From Manduca sexta (Eukaryota > Arthropoda > Insecta > Lepidoptera > Sphingidae), in contig NC_051138.1 in NCBI RefSeq assembly GCF_014839805.1, forward strand, positions 14,660,020 to 14,724,019: a DNA stretch of 64,000 nt. Direction: 5' to 3'. The translations under genes were made by a program, and so were the position numbers. The notes below the pieces were generated by a model. The model saw nothing but the letters and a program-made list of their open reading frames with translations. It searched no databases and was not told the DNA's origin. This document shows positions 11,460 through 22,225 of this stretch, piece by piece; the stretch's first letter is position 1; each line of letters starts with the position of its first letter.

Positions 11460-11640
11460 TCTACCTATATATTACTATTATAAGGAGTTTGTAGGGGCTA
11501 ATGCTCTGGAATTATTGAACCGATTTTGAAAATTATTTAATTGATAGGAAGCTATATTATTCCTGTGTGTTATCCTTTTATAACGGGAAAATATAAAGCA
11601 AGATTTTTTTCTCGCGGGCAGAGCAGCGGGCTAAAGCTAG
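11460..11640 (+). mobile_element. Helitron-like element with CTAG|T 3' end
   Basis: Ends with TCTCGCGGGCAGAGCAGCGG and GCTAAAGCTAG followed by T, which fits a Helitron 3' terminus (CTRR before a host T). Internal AACCGATTTTGAAAATTATT and CTATATTATTCCTGTG words are shared with similar pieces at 3.7, 31.2 and 50.9 kb. No Rep/helicase coding sequence is present, so it is non-autonomous. The 5' end is approximate. Confidence 0.5.
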
Positions 11641-13740
11641 TATTCAATAAAATAAAGTCCTTTAAGGACCTTAATGCAGATTTTAGGACCTGGTATTACT
11701 GGTAAAGATTAAACTGTAGAAAAACTAAATTTATTGCATTAGATTGAACCTCTTTAAATCTTAGTTAATCAGTGGAGAATTTTTTGTAAATTTATTAAAA
11801 TTTTGTCCCATAAAATTAACGGGTCATTTACTCACATTTATTAAAAAAAAACTAATTTCCTCAAATATATTGATGAAAATGTACCTTTATCCGTACAATA
11901 ACAGCACGCGGCCTCGCAAAGATTAAAACAAATACGTCGGTAAATAAGGGATATAACATGTTCCTCGGTGCCTTGTTACTAGCAACACATCCCTGGCCGA
12001 GCGTGGCTGTGACGTACTGACGACGCGGTCAGCCAGCTTGTTGGCATACATGTTGGGAATTGTTTATAGATACATTGTAACTTTAATGTGTGTTCTTGTG
12101 TAGGGAGGTACATATTGATTGGAGTTTTAAAGCTTTCGAAAAATTACTAGTAGTGAAGCCGATTTGTAAATATTAATTGTGGCTAATAGTTTAGTAATTT
12201 TGGAAATAGAATCGGAATTATCAGAGCTAATTATGAAATAATCATAACCATGTTATCAAGTAATAATATAATAAGTAATAATGTGATAAGTTATATTCAA
12301 TTATGTAGTTCCAACACAAATAAATATTCGCATTCACCGTAAACCATTATTCAAATGATGTATTAAACCGAATTCTAAATTCAAATTATTTTCCTCACAA
12401 TTCAACACATTATAAATAACGTTCGGAATTTGAACTTGTAATCCGCCATGTTCGTATGTAGCAACACACACCCTTCCCAGATTATCCAGAGATCCAGAAA
12501 CATTCAGATCCCATCTTATACAGCGATATAGTTACAATAGTTGTCGTTTAGAGGACAAAACCTTGTTATTTGGACGCCTACAGTCACATTTCACAGACCT
12601 CTGGACACGTAGAGTTGTTACCGTATAGAGATACGTGTAAGTATGTTACAAGTGTGCTCTGTTTTGACACAACACGACTCTACAACTGAGAAATGTCACG
12701 GCTCTACGTAATATTATTTTAAGTTGCTAGGAAATGTGTTAATGTGAACATTACCTTAGTATTGGATTCGTTGTAAATAGAATTGTTGTGGTTTTAAATT
12801 GGTATAGACGGTGTAGTGGACTGGTTATGTGGTTTGATATGTTTTGTCTCATTACTGGGTGGGAGTTTGAAGGACGGTAATGAAATTAGAAATTGATTGT
12901 ACTATAACTTGTTTATAGACGCGTTGTTCAGGGTTGGATGTAAAACCAGTGAAGTGTGGAGCATGGCTAGATTCGCAGAATGGGTAGTAAGAGGGAGTTT
13001 CATTTGAAGTAAGGTGTAAGATGCCGGCATACCAAATATTACGGTTAACTCGGTATTGATATAAACATTATAATTAAATGAAATGTTTATTTAGAAAATC
13101 ACGTAGAACATAAAGTCGATTTGCAGGAATTACAATTAAGAGAAATAAAATTTATCTCACTATGCCTTTGTTATGGTAATGATTATAGGACTTCGTGATC
13201 GCCTCACAGTAAATCACAGCTAATCATACTAATTCTGTCATGTTCGCACATTATGTAGATGCGGTGACAGCAACTGATTTCTGAATTCGCAACTGGTTAT
13301 AAATCAAGATAAGCAAATTGACAGATTCAGGCATCGATAGTCTGGTATAATGCGTGGCTTGTCAATCACAAAATCGATGACTTAATGCATCACATTGAGA
13401 AAGTTCGTTCAACAGTATCTGTTGAATAAAAGGTGAAATTTGGAATTTGGATCAAATCCTTAAGTGATATAGAGGCTATTTTTAACTGATGAAAAAGTGC
13501 GGAGGTTCAATAAGACACGTTTATTTTGTTTTTTCAGACCACGCATTACTTTTTACAGAGCCGACCGATTTTGATAATTATTTTTTTGTCCTAATAATTG
13601 CACAAATGGACTATACCATGAGTACTTTTATGTGAATTGTAATATTAGTTTGCGGTGACTTGTCATTGGCGTTATGTTAATGTCACAAATGAATCACCCA
13701 AATGAATTAAAAATAAATAAAATTTAGTATACATATAAAC
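11641..13740. other. Unique sequence, nothing firm
   Basis: A long stretch of AT-rich, apparently single-copy DNA. A GC-richer patch at about 11,935-12,055 could be a constrained element, but nothing identifies it. No coding exon could be supported. Confidence 0.4.
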
Positions 13741-13754
13741 CAAGCCATTGATCA

Positions 13755-13906
13755 ATGATTTCTTAAGTTTACGCGAATGTTAGACATTAAAATTAAATTA
13801 TTTTACGAATTTTATCGCGGTTTTAATATTTTACTTTTCTCCGTGACCATGAAGGATGCAAAGTCTTCGAAACGTCGGGAGAAAAGTAAAATATTAAAAC
13901 CGCGAT
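13755..13906. mobile_element. PAL element 1: 29-bp perfect hairpin flanked by 14-bp duplication
   Basis: Perfect inverted arms of 29 bp at 13,814-13,842 and 13,878-13,906 enclose a 35-nt loop with the GACCATGAAGG...GTCTTCGAAACGTC signature. The whole unit is bounded by exact 14-bp direct repeats CAAGCCATTGATCA at 13,741-13,754 and 13,907-13,920. The left outer part carries GTTTACGCGAATGTTAGACA, whose inverse closes the related copies at 30.7 and 58.3 kb. This copy therefore lacks the right outer end. The family is a non-autonomous inverted-repeat element of unknown superfamily. Confidence 0.7.
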
Positions 13907-13920
13907 CAAGCCATTGATCA

Positions 13921-15345
13921 TCATAAATCCTATTCTTTATCATATTTTTCTGTATACTTTCAGAGCAATATCAGAATCCAGTATAAGTGCCATTTCTATC
14001 CTTTTGACTATTCGGAGCTCTTGTTCGCTGGTCCCCAGCGCTCTATTTCACAGTTTATCTTCGAGGCAGCGTTGCGTATATTTCACCGCGGCCGTCGGCG
14101 CGCGCCTGCTTTATTGTAAACCATCGTAATTAAATTATGTTTAAGTATTTGAACTTTATACGGATGAGTTTGCTGGCATTATTCTGTTACGGGATTTGAG
14201 AGGAAATTGTGTTTAAATAATGCATATAGTTGGAAAAATAATGAACAGGATTCGACGGCTACGAATCTGCTCCAAAACTTCACGCTAATTGAATCCTTAA
14301 AGGTATTACAATAAGTACTAAATCGCGGCCTTTACGTGTCTTGTATTACAAAAACTCAAGAAACTAAGCAAAGACTGTACCACAATAATACAAACGCATG
14401 TAGAAACGAATAGATAAGGTGTAAGTCACATATTTAACTTTTTAAAAATATGTAAATAAGCTCAAGTGAAAGCTTTAGGGTGAGGTCACACTGCGAGAGG
14501 TCACCTTCGCGACCCCGGTGACAATTTATGACTAGTTTAATAAGGCCTATCGGTGGAAGAGTTACCGGTGTTAGGGAGGCCAAGTTATAATAGGCAGTTA
14601 TCTCGCAGGCTATTCATATGACAATGAGAGCTTCTCAATGGAGTTTGGGATGGATTGTGTGCATGTTGTAGGTGCGAGCGAGTATTTATAAAATAAAATA
14701 ATGTTACGCAAGTATTTATTATGAATGAGGTAGGCAGAGTATCGATATTTTTTCCCTTATATGAAAAAAGGGAATATAGTTGTGATTCGGGTTACATCTA
14801 TATACTCTATGTAAATAAAATAAATAAAATTGGAATGAATCTTACTTGCATAGGCTTAGGTTAGTTATGTTAATACTTATGTTTTTCGAATTTCTTACAA
14901 ATTTACTTATCCGGAAAAAAATAGATTACAAGATTTCCCGGTTACGAAATACGCTATCCTTTAAACAATAAAGCGATTTTATTATTTAAATATTTTAACC
15001 GCTCCGCTCGTCACAATCTTCTTAAACACTTATCTCCTTTTCCGTAACTTTATGCTAATACATTGACTAGGAATTATTGTTTGTTGCATCCATTGTGCCG
15101 GCGTCGCGGGTAGCGTCCCGCATGACGTGTTGACACGTCAGTAAATACAAGTTAACGTGTACTTTTATTTACATTAAAGCGTACTTATGTATTTTTTTGT
15201 ATGAAACTAATTTGGTGTATTAATATCGTTGTATTAGTTTGGTATTTGATTTCCAGTTATTGTGTTTTCGTTTCACTTAGAAATAAGTTTACTTAACATA
15301 ATTAGTGATTTGCCTAGTACTATAAATATTTTAATATATTGTGTT
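13921..15345. other. Unique sequence; GC-rich patch at 14,020-14,115
   Basis: The patch near 14,020-14,115 (CAGCGCTC, CGCGGCCG, GGCGCGCGCC words) stands out from the AT-rich background, but no gene or known element explains it. The rest shows nothing recognisable. Confidence 0.35.
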
Positions 15346-15355
15346 TAATATTTAT

Positions 15356-15673
15356 AGAAGCAGCGATAGCCTAGTAGGGTGCGGAACGGACTGCCGAGAC
15401 GCATACCCGCAGGTTCAAAACCCAACCAAAACATCTTTGACTTTTCTGAAATGTGTATGCTTTGTGAATTATAGCTTGCTTGAAGGTGAAGGAAAATATG
15501 GTGAGGAAACCTGCATACCTGAGAATGTTTTATCAGAATTTTCAGGGTGTGTGAAGTCTACCAATCCGCACTAGGCTAGCATGGTGGACTAAGGCCTAAT
15601 CCCTCTCAGTAGTAGAGGAGGCCCGTGCCCAGCAATAGGACAGTATGTGATACAGTTTTGATATTATTATGTA
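15356..15673 (+). mobile_element. SINE-B, full length
   Basis: Starts at a tRNA-like head (GATAGCCTAGTAGGGTG box A; CGCAGGTTCAAAACCC box B) and ends ATACAGTTTTGATATTATTA. Flanked by matching 10-bp words TAATATTTAT at 15,346-15,355 and 15,674-15,683, a probable target-site duplication. A 77-codon frame at 15,341-15,574 is simply SINE sequence. Confidence 0.8.
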
Positions 15674-15683
15674 TAATATTTAT

Positions 15684-16249
15684 TGTCTCCACCTCCTTTC
15701 TCTTGGCTGAAAGAACCAGAAATATAATTTCATTGCAATTACGCCCCAATGGGTGGCCGTGATCTCTCACCATCAAAATATGGTTCGGTTAGATTTAAAT
15801 ATCACGTCAGCATCAAATGCCAGTTCCTTAACTGAACGCCATAAATCAATACTCATTTGGAACAAAAAAACTGTTCTTCACACATCGTGTTCACAGTGTT
15901 AAATCATTTTGCATAATAAAACGTAAAAAACATCTATATACGTTTTTCTATTAATACCTAGATTTAGTAGTCTAGACTAGTGCTATTTATTTTTTGTGTT
16001 TGTTTTTGTATTATGGTTCGGCATTGCGTTTGTTTTGTATGATTAAATAAAAACGAATGCACAGGTCACCTTATAGTCAGTTATAATAATCAGTGAATAT
16101 CCAAATGGCTAAAAATAGTAAGCATTATACGAATAGAAAGAATAATTTGCTTATAATGTGTAAATTAAACGTTTGGGAAGATGGTGCACAAGTTATACAT
16201 ATGCGCGTTAGATAATCAAACAAAATACTTGAAACCCACTGATTTTAAG
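15684..16249. other. Unique sequence, nothing recognised
   Basis: AT-rich; no frame, RNA gene or window repeat seen. Confidence 0.4.
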
Positions 16250-16400
16250 TAGTGTGGGGTCCAATAGAATGTCGACTGACGAGAGATGATTACCCCCTCG
16301 GCAGTCGATACAATTATGTCGGCCTGTTAGAACCGGATATATACAGGCTGATCCCGGAACGCAACCCACGTGGACCAGAGAATGTACACCTACATTTATG
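16250..16400 (-). repeat. REP-E copy, central part
   Basis: Inverted relative to the copy at 7.7 kb. Has GTCCAATAGAATGTCGACTG, ACGAGAGATGATTACCCC and GTCGGCCTGTTAGAACCGGA. The two opposing open frames across it are by-products of the repeat. Confidence 0.65.
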
Positions 16401-16959
16401 CCGAACAATTTTTCAAGTCACCATAAAAATAAAGTCAATAAACAACAGCACATCCGATTGTTAATTACGATCGTATCGTTTCCCGATCGCTAATTAGTGA
16501 GTTTATCGCTAATATTGGCTATAAACGTATCGTTGTATTTCAAACTAGAAAGCTTTCAATGTACAGTTATTATAATTATCGCATCAGAAGCGCCGCGACG
16601 TCGCTCGACGTCCACTTGTGAAATATTGATGTCCTACCGGTTTTTGCTGTTTAGGGTTCCGTGGCACAAATTCCGTGTTGCGCTAATGGAATGTCATCGC
16701 ATTTTTTATCATAAATTGTTACTAGGGGATATCGTAAATTAATAGAGAACTATTTCAAATACCTATGAAATTATTTTAAATTATGTGTTTGTGTAGGCCG
16801 TAACAGATTATAATTAGGATCTAGATATATGCCGTTTGTTGTGAGTACATTATATTGAGGATTGGTAAATGACTAAGAGAGGAATATACGCTAAAATCAC
16901 TTTCAAACATCACATGATTAATTGTTCTAACTTATGAGAAGCAAACAGTTCAAAGTGAT
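16401..16959. other. Unique sequence, nothing recognised
   Basis: A GC-richer patch at 16,590-16,620 lies in an 81-codon frame that has no features of a real protein. Confidence 0.35.
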
Positions 16960-17447
16960 AGTCGGTTATTTTATATTCATTATTATATAGCCTATAACCA
17001 TGTATAAATGGGCTACCACTAAAAGAGTTTTTCAATTCGAACCAGTAGCTTCTGAGATTATAATATAAAATAATAACATCAGCTCTGTATTATATACTGT
17101 CCCATTGCTGAGTACGGGCCTCCTCTACTACTGAGAGGGATTAGGCCTTACTTCACCACGCTGGCCTAGTGTGGTTTGGTAGACTTCACACAGCCTCAAA
17201 ATTCTAATAGAGAACTTCTCAGGTAAGCAGGTTTCCTCACGATGTTTTCCTTCAGCGTTAAAGAGACCGATAAATCAAAAAGAACACACACATCATTTTA
17301 AAAATATCAGAGATGTGCCCTTGGGATTTGAACCTGCGAACATTCGTTTCGGCAGTCCATTCCACAACTAGGCCATCACCGCTTTTGAGATTAACGCGTT
17401 CAAACAAACAAACTCTTCATCTTTATATAGTATAGATTAGTAACACA
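16960..17447 (-). mobile_element. Helitron-like element interrupted by SINE-B
   Basis: Read on the minus strand, the 5' end (TAATCTATACTATATAAAG, then GTTTGTTTGAACGCGTTAAT) lies at 17,394-17,447. The continuation (TAATCTCAGAAGCTACTGGT, then a TAGCCCATTTATACATGG block) lies at 16,960-17,060. Together they match the order in related lepidopteran Helitron-like repeats. The gap between them is filled by a SINE-B. The 3' end of the element was not located. Confidence 0.55.
17061..17382 (-). mobile_element. SINE-B nested in a Helitron-like element
   Basis: Full-length SINE-B with the tRNA-like head at its right end and AT-rich tail at its left end. Flanked by TTCTGAGATTA (17,050-17,060) and TTTTGAGATTA (17,383-17,393), an 11-bp duplication with one later substitution. 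The duplicated word belongs to the Helitron-like element, which fixes the order of insertion: Helitron first, SINE-B second. Confidence 0.8.
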
Positions 17448-17626
17448 AACTACCGAACCTTATACTGCACAGGTCTGACGCTCTTGCTGAAGTTGTTTAT
17501 ACTCTGGTATGTTAATAAAAAATGCATACATTGTTACTGTTTACTGTTCGAAAACTGTTTAAGAATGGGAGATCTTTAAGCATTCATGATGAATTGAGAT
17601 AACTTCTTATGTTTGATGCAGCTTGC

Positions 17627-17785
17627 TGCTCGTAGGCGTCGCGGTAGACCAAAGAAGAGATGGCGGGACGAACTGGATTCATTTAAAAATAACTGGTTCA
17701 CTATAGCGCAGGATCGTGATTCATGGAAGGATCATGGGGAGGCCTTTGCCCAACATTGGGACATTATAGGCTGATACGACGATAC
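17627..17785 (+). mobile_element. 5'-truncated LINE insertion with 12-bp duplication
   Basis: A 159-bp segment bounded by exact direct repeats GATGCAGCTTGC at 17,615-17,626 and 17,786-17,797. It holds the end of a retrotransposon polymerase frame and a short non-poly(A) tail of TACGA/GATACGA units. The very short length, simple-repeat tail and duplication fit RTE-type LINEs, which often leave heavily truncated copies; the clade is inferred from protein style and tail only. Confidence 0.75.
17628..17774 (+). pseudogene. LINE ORF2 C-terminal 48 codons, frame intact
   Basis: Frame ends at TGA 17,772-17,774. The translation contains RGRPKKRWRDELDSF, a short linker, then AQDRDSWKDHGEAFAQHWD before the stop. 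GRP-K-RW-DDL and AQDR--W---GEAF-QQW-- are, from memory, hallmarks of the C-terminal tail after the reverse-transcriptase domain in RTE-like LINEs common in Lepidoptera. The frame is undamaged, so the insertion is not very old, but the endonuclease and polymerase domains were never copied. It cannot encode a working protein. Confidence 0.7.
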
Positions 17786-17797
17786 GATGCAGCTTGC

Positions 17798-18061
17798 AAA
17801 CCTATAAGACTTAATAGTGGAGATATAACGGTTAAATACTTTAATTAAGTAGAATATAGGTTAAATACTTTGACATTCTTGTTGTATCAGATCATTTACT
17901 TTATTTTATACGGCCTGAACTAATTTCGATGGAGTCTCGTTAACAATACTTCAGTAAATAAACAAAACTCAGCACAGCAAGATGGATTTTTCACTTTTTT
18001 AAATGATTGTTGTTAGCTATATTCGTATCTGGTATACTATATATTATAATATCTAATACTG
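17798..18061. other. Short unique spacer
   Basis: AT-rich, nothing recognised. A tandem TTAAATACTTT word occurs twice at about 17,832 and 17,862. Confidence 0.35.
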
Positions 18062-18251
18062 CTAGTACATACTTTTTTATAGATTATCGCTTTATCTGTC
18101 TCTATGTGTGCTTAAATCTTTAAAACTACGCAATGGATTTTGATGCGGTTTTAATAGATAGAGTGATTCAAGAGGAAGGTTTATATGTATAAAAATAACA
18201 TTCATTAAATAGTCAGCATTGCACCCGTGCGAAGCCGGGGCGGGTCGCTAG
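18062..18251 (+). mobile_element. Helitron-like repeat with CGGGTCGCTAG|T end
   Basis: Contains GATTATCGCTTTATCTGTCT, GGATTTTGATGCGGTTTTAA, AGAGTGATTCAAGAGGAAGG and the end CACCCGTGCGAAGCCGGGGC then GGGTCGCTAG before T. The end is familiar from many lepidopteran genomes and matches the CTAG|T rule for Helitrons. No Rep/helicase sequence. The 134-codon minus-strand frame 18,213-18,617 begins beyond and runs into this end; I do not consider it a gene. Confidence 0.5.
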
Positions 18252-18339
18252 TATTTGTATAATTAAATGCTTGTTATTAGCAATCTGATTATACCTGTAA
18301 CCAAAATGAATGTCATTAAACTGTAAGGCTTTGTAGCAG

Positions 18340-18440
18340 CATAGTAACATCACCACGCATCGGGCGCAGACGCTCCATTGTTGGTCCACGTGCGCCGGTA
18401 TTTGTATGACTGATGTGCGCATGCGCACTGCGACCTTTTG
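18340..18440. promoter_or_regulatory. CpG-rich patch with second TGCGCATGCGCA palindrome
   Basis: A CpG-rich patch in AT-rich surroundings carries the exact 12-bp palindrome TGCGCATGCGCA at 18,416-18,427, the same word as at 1723-1734. It also has a CACGTG-like GTCCACGTGCGCC. NRF1/erect-wing binds such palindromes in known systems. Function here is not shown. Confidence 0.3.
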
Positions 18441-19587
18441 ACAGACTACGACAGTCATACATTCACAGCTTCTTAAACAAACAAATAAATAAACGATAAA
18501 TATAAAAGTACATATTATGAAGGTAGATGCAAATAAAATTCTGCGTGCAGTCTCTAGTCTAGCTATTTCTTTATAAATATGAACGCGACACAAATGATAT
18601 AGAAATACAAATAACATGGGATCCTACAACACGGGGAATGTGGAAGCCCATCAGTTTTTACTCAGCGAGATGACTTTTATTTATATTATACGACTTTTGA
18701 ATCGTATCGTCGTTACGATTATTTTAATAGCAACAATTTTTTTTATGTTATAATTTGTAATCTTGGTTTGATGATTTCTGCAATTATTTTACAATAATTT
18801 AAATAAATGTCGTAACGTCGCTTACGGAAATATCTATAATATTATGTATGCGACTTATCCGAGTTTTCACAGTAATTAGAAGCTGATAAATGAATATCTT
18901 GTAAATTATATAGATGTTAAAAGGATAATTTGATTGGCAAAATTGTATGCCAAGAAAATATTATTTAAGTGTGTTACATATTTATTTTATTTATTAGAAG
19001 TAGTCATAGTTTAAGTAGTCATAGTAGAAGTGTTTAAATGAATAATTAATATTAAATATAAACCAATTTCAACATAATTATAAAAAAAAACAAATTAAGA
19101 AGTCGTATCGCATTTAAATTATACTTAACAACATCGTACATTGTAAACATTTAGCAATTCTTCAGACACATTGAAAAAACTAATGGGTTTGAGCAAAGAA
19201 CACATCTTGGACTCTTGCCGATGTACCTTATTGCGTTTGTAATAAGGGTGGTTTTTGCACGACGGCAATCTTCAAGTTAATAGAGTCTTGTAGAACGCGA
19301 GACGCGCACGGAACGTGAGTTTTTCGATTATCACATTTCGCGCTAAAATGCAATGATTTCGCGCTGATTAAAAAATAATTTCGAATTTTGTTATTATTAG
19401 CGAAATATTAGGACTAGTTTAACCAGGAAACATTTTTTAATTTTTTTAAAATTTAATTTTTTTTTGAATATTTTAGTTCTACGTCACGAGGATAGTCAAC
19501 GTAAATACGTATTTTAGTTGTTTTTTTTTAAATACATGACAGGAATATTTAAATATAAACATGTATTGCAAAATTAACAATCAACAA
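18441..19587. other. Unique AT-rich sequence
   Basis: Nothing recognised apart from a small imperfect tandem (AGTAGTCATAGT) at about 19,000-19,026. Confidence 0.4.
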
Positions 19588-19795
19588 CTTTGCTGGCGGT
19601 AGGATATATTTTATATTCGCCGGGATAGCGACCATAGTGGCTCACGTAAGTGTCGCGTTCAGCCTATGTATATCCGGTTCCAACAGGCCGGCATAATTGT
19701 GTCGACTGCTAAGGGGTAATCATCTCTCGTCAGTCGACATTCTTTTGGAGCCCATTTCACTTACCATCAGGTGTGGTCACTGTGCCTGCCCGCAT
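19588..19795 (+). repeat. REP-E copy, long
   Basis: Contains TTGCTGGCGGTAGGATATAT, TTCGCCGGGATAGCGACCAT, GTGTCGCGTTCAGCC, AGGCCGGCATAATTGTGTCG, TCTCTCGTCAGTCGACATTC and ACTTACCATCAGGTGTGG, in the same order as the 7.7-kb copy. Confidence 0.7.
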
Positions 19796-20528
19796 ATATT
19801 ATTCGCCGAGTACATACGAATACTTACGAACGCGAGTGTAAACAGCTTGTTCGGGTGTATTCCTTTCTCATAGTTCATAGTTATATTCGAGCATGAATTA
19901 TTCGCCGATAGTGTCTGTGAGGCATCAAATCACAAAATAAATAATATAAGTAAACAGAATTCTAAGATACTAAGAATAATATGAATATAGTTCGTCTAAT
20001 TCTCGGAATATTTTACTTCAACACGGAAGCAAAATTTCTAAAGAACACATTTTTAATCGATTTTAAAATATGTTCTACACAAATCATTTTTATTTTTGTA
20101 TTTCAAATATCGAACAGATTCATTAATTTATGCACATTTTTTAGTCTATAAGATTTTATTTTTAAAAACAAAAGCTATTTTAAAATCTCGCCAACACATT
20201 TTCTTAAATAATTTGAATGAAATCGCAATAAACATCAACAGTGGCGAATAAAGTAGCCATTATGTAATGAATTTGTTCTTATCTGTGTTGTAAAGGAATA
20301 TATTATGCAAAGATAGAATTCATTCATTAATGCACATTAGTTCGATTTTAAACATTTTTGATTGTTCAACCGCATTACATAACGGTTTTTTTACTACTGA
20401 CGGTATTTTTTATATTACAATCTAACACAATTATCATCTTGCTCGTTTACTATGGAAGTGTCGTATGAATGGGAAATCATTATGGATTGATATTTCGTTT
20501 GTACTGAGTCTTTACATCTATGCTAATA
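19796..20528. other. Unique AT-rich sequence
   Basis: Nothing recognised. Two ACGAATACTTACGAACG-like words occur around 19,810-19,835. Confidence 0.35.
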
Positions 20529-20992
20529 TACAGGGTCTTTTTGACATTGCGTTACTAAATAAAACCACGTAATCATCTTCACCTTTGCTGACATTGTGGC
20601 AAAAATCATCCATTAATAACGAATATTTTCACCAAAAATCCTGGTTTTCATTTTCTGATATTTTTATCATTTTCTAGTTTAATGCGTATATGGCGTGTGC
20701 ATGAGTGTTTTTCTGACAATAAAATCACTCTCTTTATCCCGATTTTACATAAACTTTTATAGGTCATTTAAAACGGAGTATTTTTTTGTCATCCAAATTA
20801 TCGATAATGTATAATTTTGTATCGCAATTTTTTTAAAACCGGCAATTAAAGGTTGATTTACTCTCTCAATATTGTCATCATAAAACGCAAATATCTCGTG
20901 GTCTCTTTGATCAACACCAATGTGATCTTCATTTTTATTGCGAGGGTTTAAAATGTCCACTTTTATTATGCACTTAATTTTTTAATTTGACA
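20529..20992. mobile_element. Possible DNA-transposon remnant
   Basis: It begins ATACAGGGTCTTTTTGACAT and ends near TTGACAAAAAGACGAATG, giving short near-inverted ends (GTCTTTTTGACA against TGACAAAAAGAC). The start word followed by TGCGTTACTAAATAAAA resembles ends of common insect DNA transposons as I remember them. A 67-codon minus-strand frame at 20,757-20,960 shows no transposase motif. Weak call. Confidence 0.3.
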
Positions 20993-21167
20993 AAAAGACG
21001 AATGCCCTTTCCGTTGGCTATTGAATTTATTATAGCAGTTTATTGTTATAATTATTCTGGTAGTTTGTCGTTTCGCAAGATAAATTAATAAGTCTCGTCT
21101 GGAGAGATAAATTGAACAGTAACTGTACTGTGTACTGTGATATTTTTTGTTCCTTTATTAATAAATG

Positions 21168-21229
21168 CCTTTTTTGTTTGCAGGTAAGACTTCAATCCTT
21201 CGCATTGGATTTTTATGTTCTAAGTAAGT
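21168..21229 (+). promoter_or_regulatory. Candidate recursive splice site with downstream 40-nt exon
   Basis: A pyrimidine tract (CCTTTTTTGTTTG) leads into CAG|GTAAGA, with the acceptor AG at 21,182-21,183 and the donor GT starting at 21,184. Forty bases later, GTAAGTG at 21,224 forms a good 5' splice site. Juxtaposed acceptor and donor are the defining feature of ratchet points in long insect introns, and a downstream donor bounding a short RS-exon is known for such sites. Two of three frames through the 40 nt are open, so an ordinary micro-exon is the main alternative. Motif-based only. Confidence 0.35.
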
Positions 21230-22064
21230 GAAAATAAGTATGATTGAATTATTTAATGTATTTCTGTGTAGTTTGGATACTCTAAAACGTTGTTCCAAGG
21301 TATTTTTTAGGAATATTACTCAATATTTTTTTATTTAGAGCCCCATCTGATGTAAGGGTTTGTGGAGTTTATACCCACATTTGTGTTGGAAGTAAGAAAT
21401 AATTATCCGTCACCTATTTCCAATTTTTGAAATATATATTTATGTTTTATTTAAAAACGAAATCACAATTTATTTTTATTTTATAACGTCTTTTGCAAGC
21501 CTAAGTGAATTAAGCTCTTTTTTTTAAATAATATTTGGAATCAGTATATTTTTCTACGTCTTATACTTTTTTTTTCTTAAAGTCGCTTTAGTTAATGAAC
21601 ATTAAAACCGTCGACATTTTTTTAATATTTTTTAACTCTTGACTGATACCGTTAATTACACCCAGCCTCCTAAAACAATTCACATCAATTTATTCCATGT
21701 AACTATAGACGGCATTATTCCACACCTATTCTGCTCATGCTAATGAGATCAACACAGGTTCCGGGCTCTTTTTGATCCCATATGAACGTTGTGTTTTGTC
21801 TCTTTCTATCTTAAGGCCTGTTAGTATGTGCGAGAGAGACGCAAGACGCTCGCTTGACGAGATCGTGTTGAAATACTTACACGGACTTGGATTAAAACTT
21901 GAATGTTATTTTGATGTACGGCCAGCAGGTTATAATACAAATAAAATAATGACAATACTAAAATGGAATGAACGGAAATTTTTACATTAGCTAGTGTTGG
22001 TAATTAAATTAAAATGTTGGTATTATTTTGTCATTGCATTAGTCTAGAGTACATACTCAGGTTA
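21230..22064. other. Unique AT-rich sequence
   Basis: Nothing recognised. The 72-codon + frame at 21,772-21,990 has no recognisable features. Confidence 0.4.
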
Positions 22065-22225
22065 GTTCAGGTTCTGGGTTGCGTACCCAGATTAGGTAAT
22101 AAAGTAAAAATACACTATAGGACCAAAAGTAAAGCATAAATTCCAAAGTGTCTTAGTTCATAAGGCCTGTGAATCAAACCCGTAATTTCACAATCCATAA
22201 CCCAACTACACAACGACTAGACAGA
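22065..22225 (-). mobile_element. Degenerate tRNA-headed SINE
   Basis: On the minus strand, TTGTGTAGTTGGGTTATGGA resembles a box A region and GGGTTTGATTC a box B, spaced as in a tRNA. What follows is AT-rich and does not match the SINE-A body closely. An old relative of SINE-A or another tRNA-derived family. Confidence 0.4.

Noticed and set aside
15341..15574. 77-codon frame rich in cysteine
   Set aside because: Reading through a SINE-B copy; a similar frame appears at 40,856-41,095 in another copy.
18213..18617. 134-codon minus-strand frame with hydrophobic stretches
   Set aside because: Its end is the Helitron-like terminus and its middle is a CpG-rich patch; no domain and no homologous shape. 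Hydrophobic runs come from T-rich DNA.
20757..20960. 67-codon minus frame as a transposase piece
   Set aside because: The frame lies inside a possible DNA element, but no DDE-type or helix-turn-helix pattern could be seen, so only the element is listed, at low confidence.
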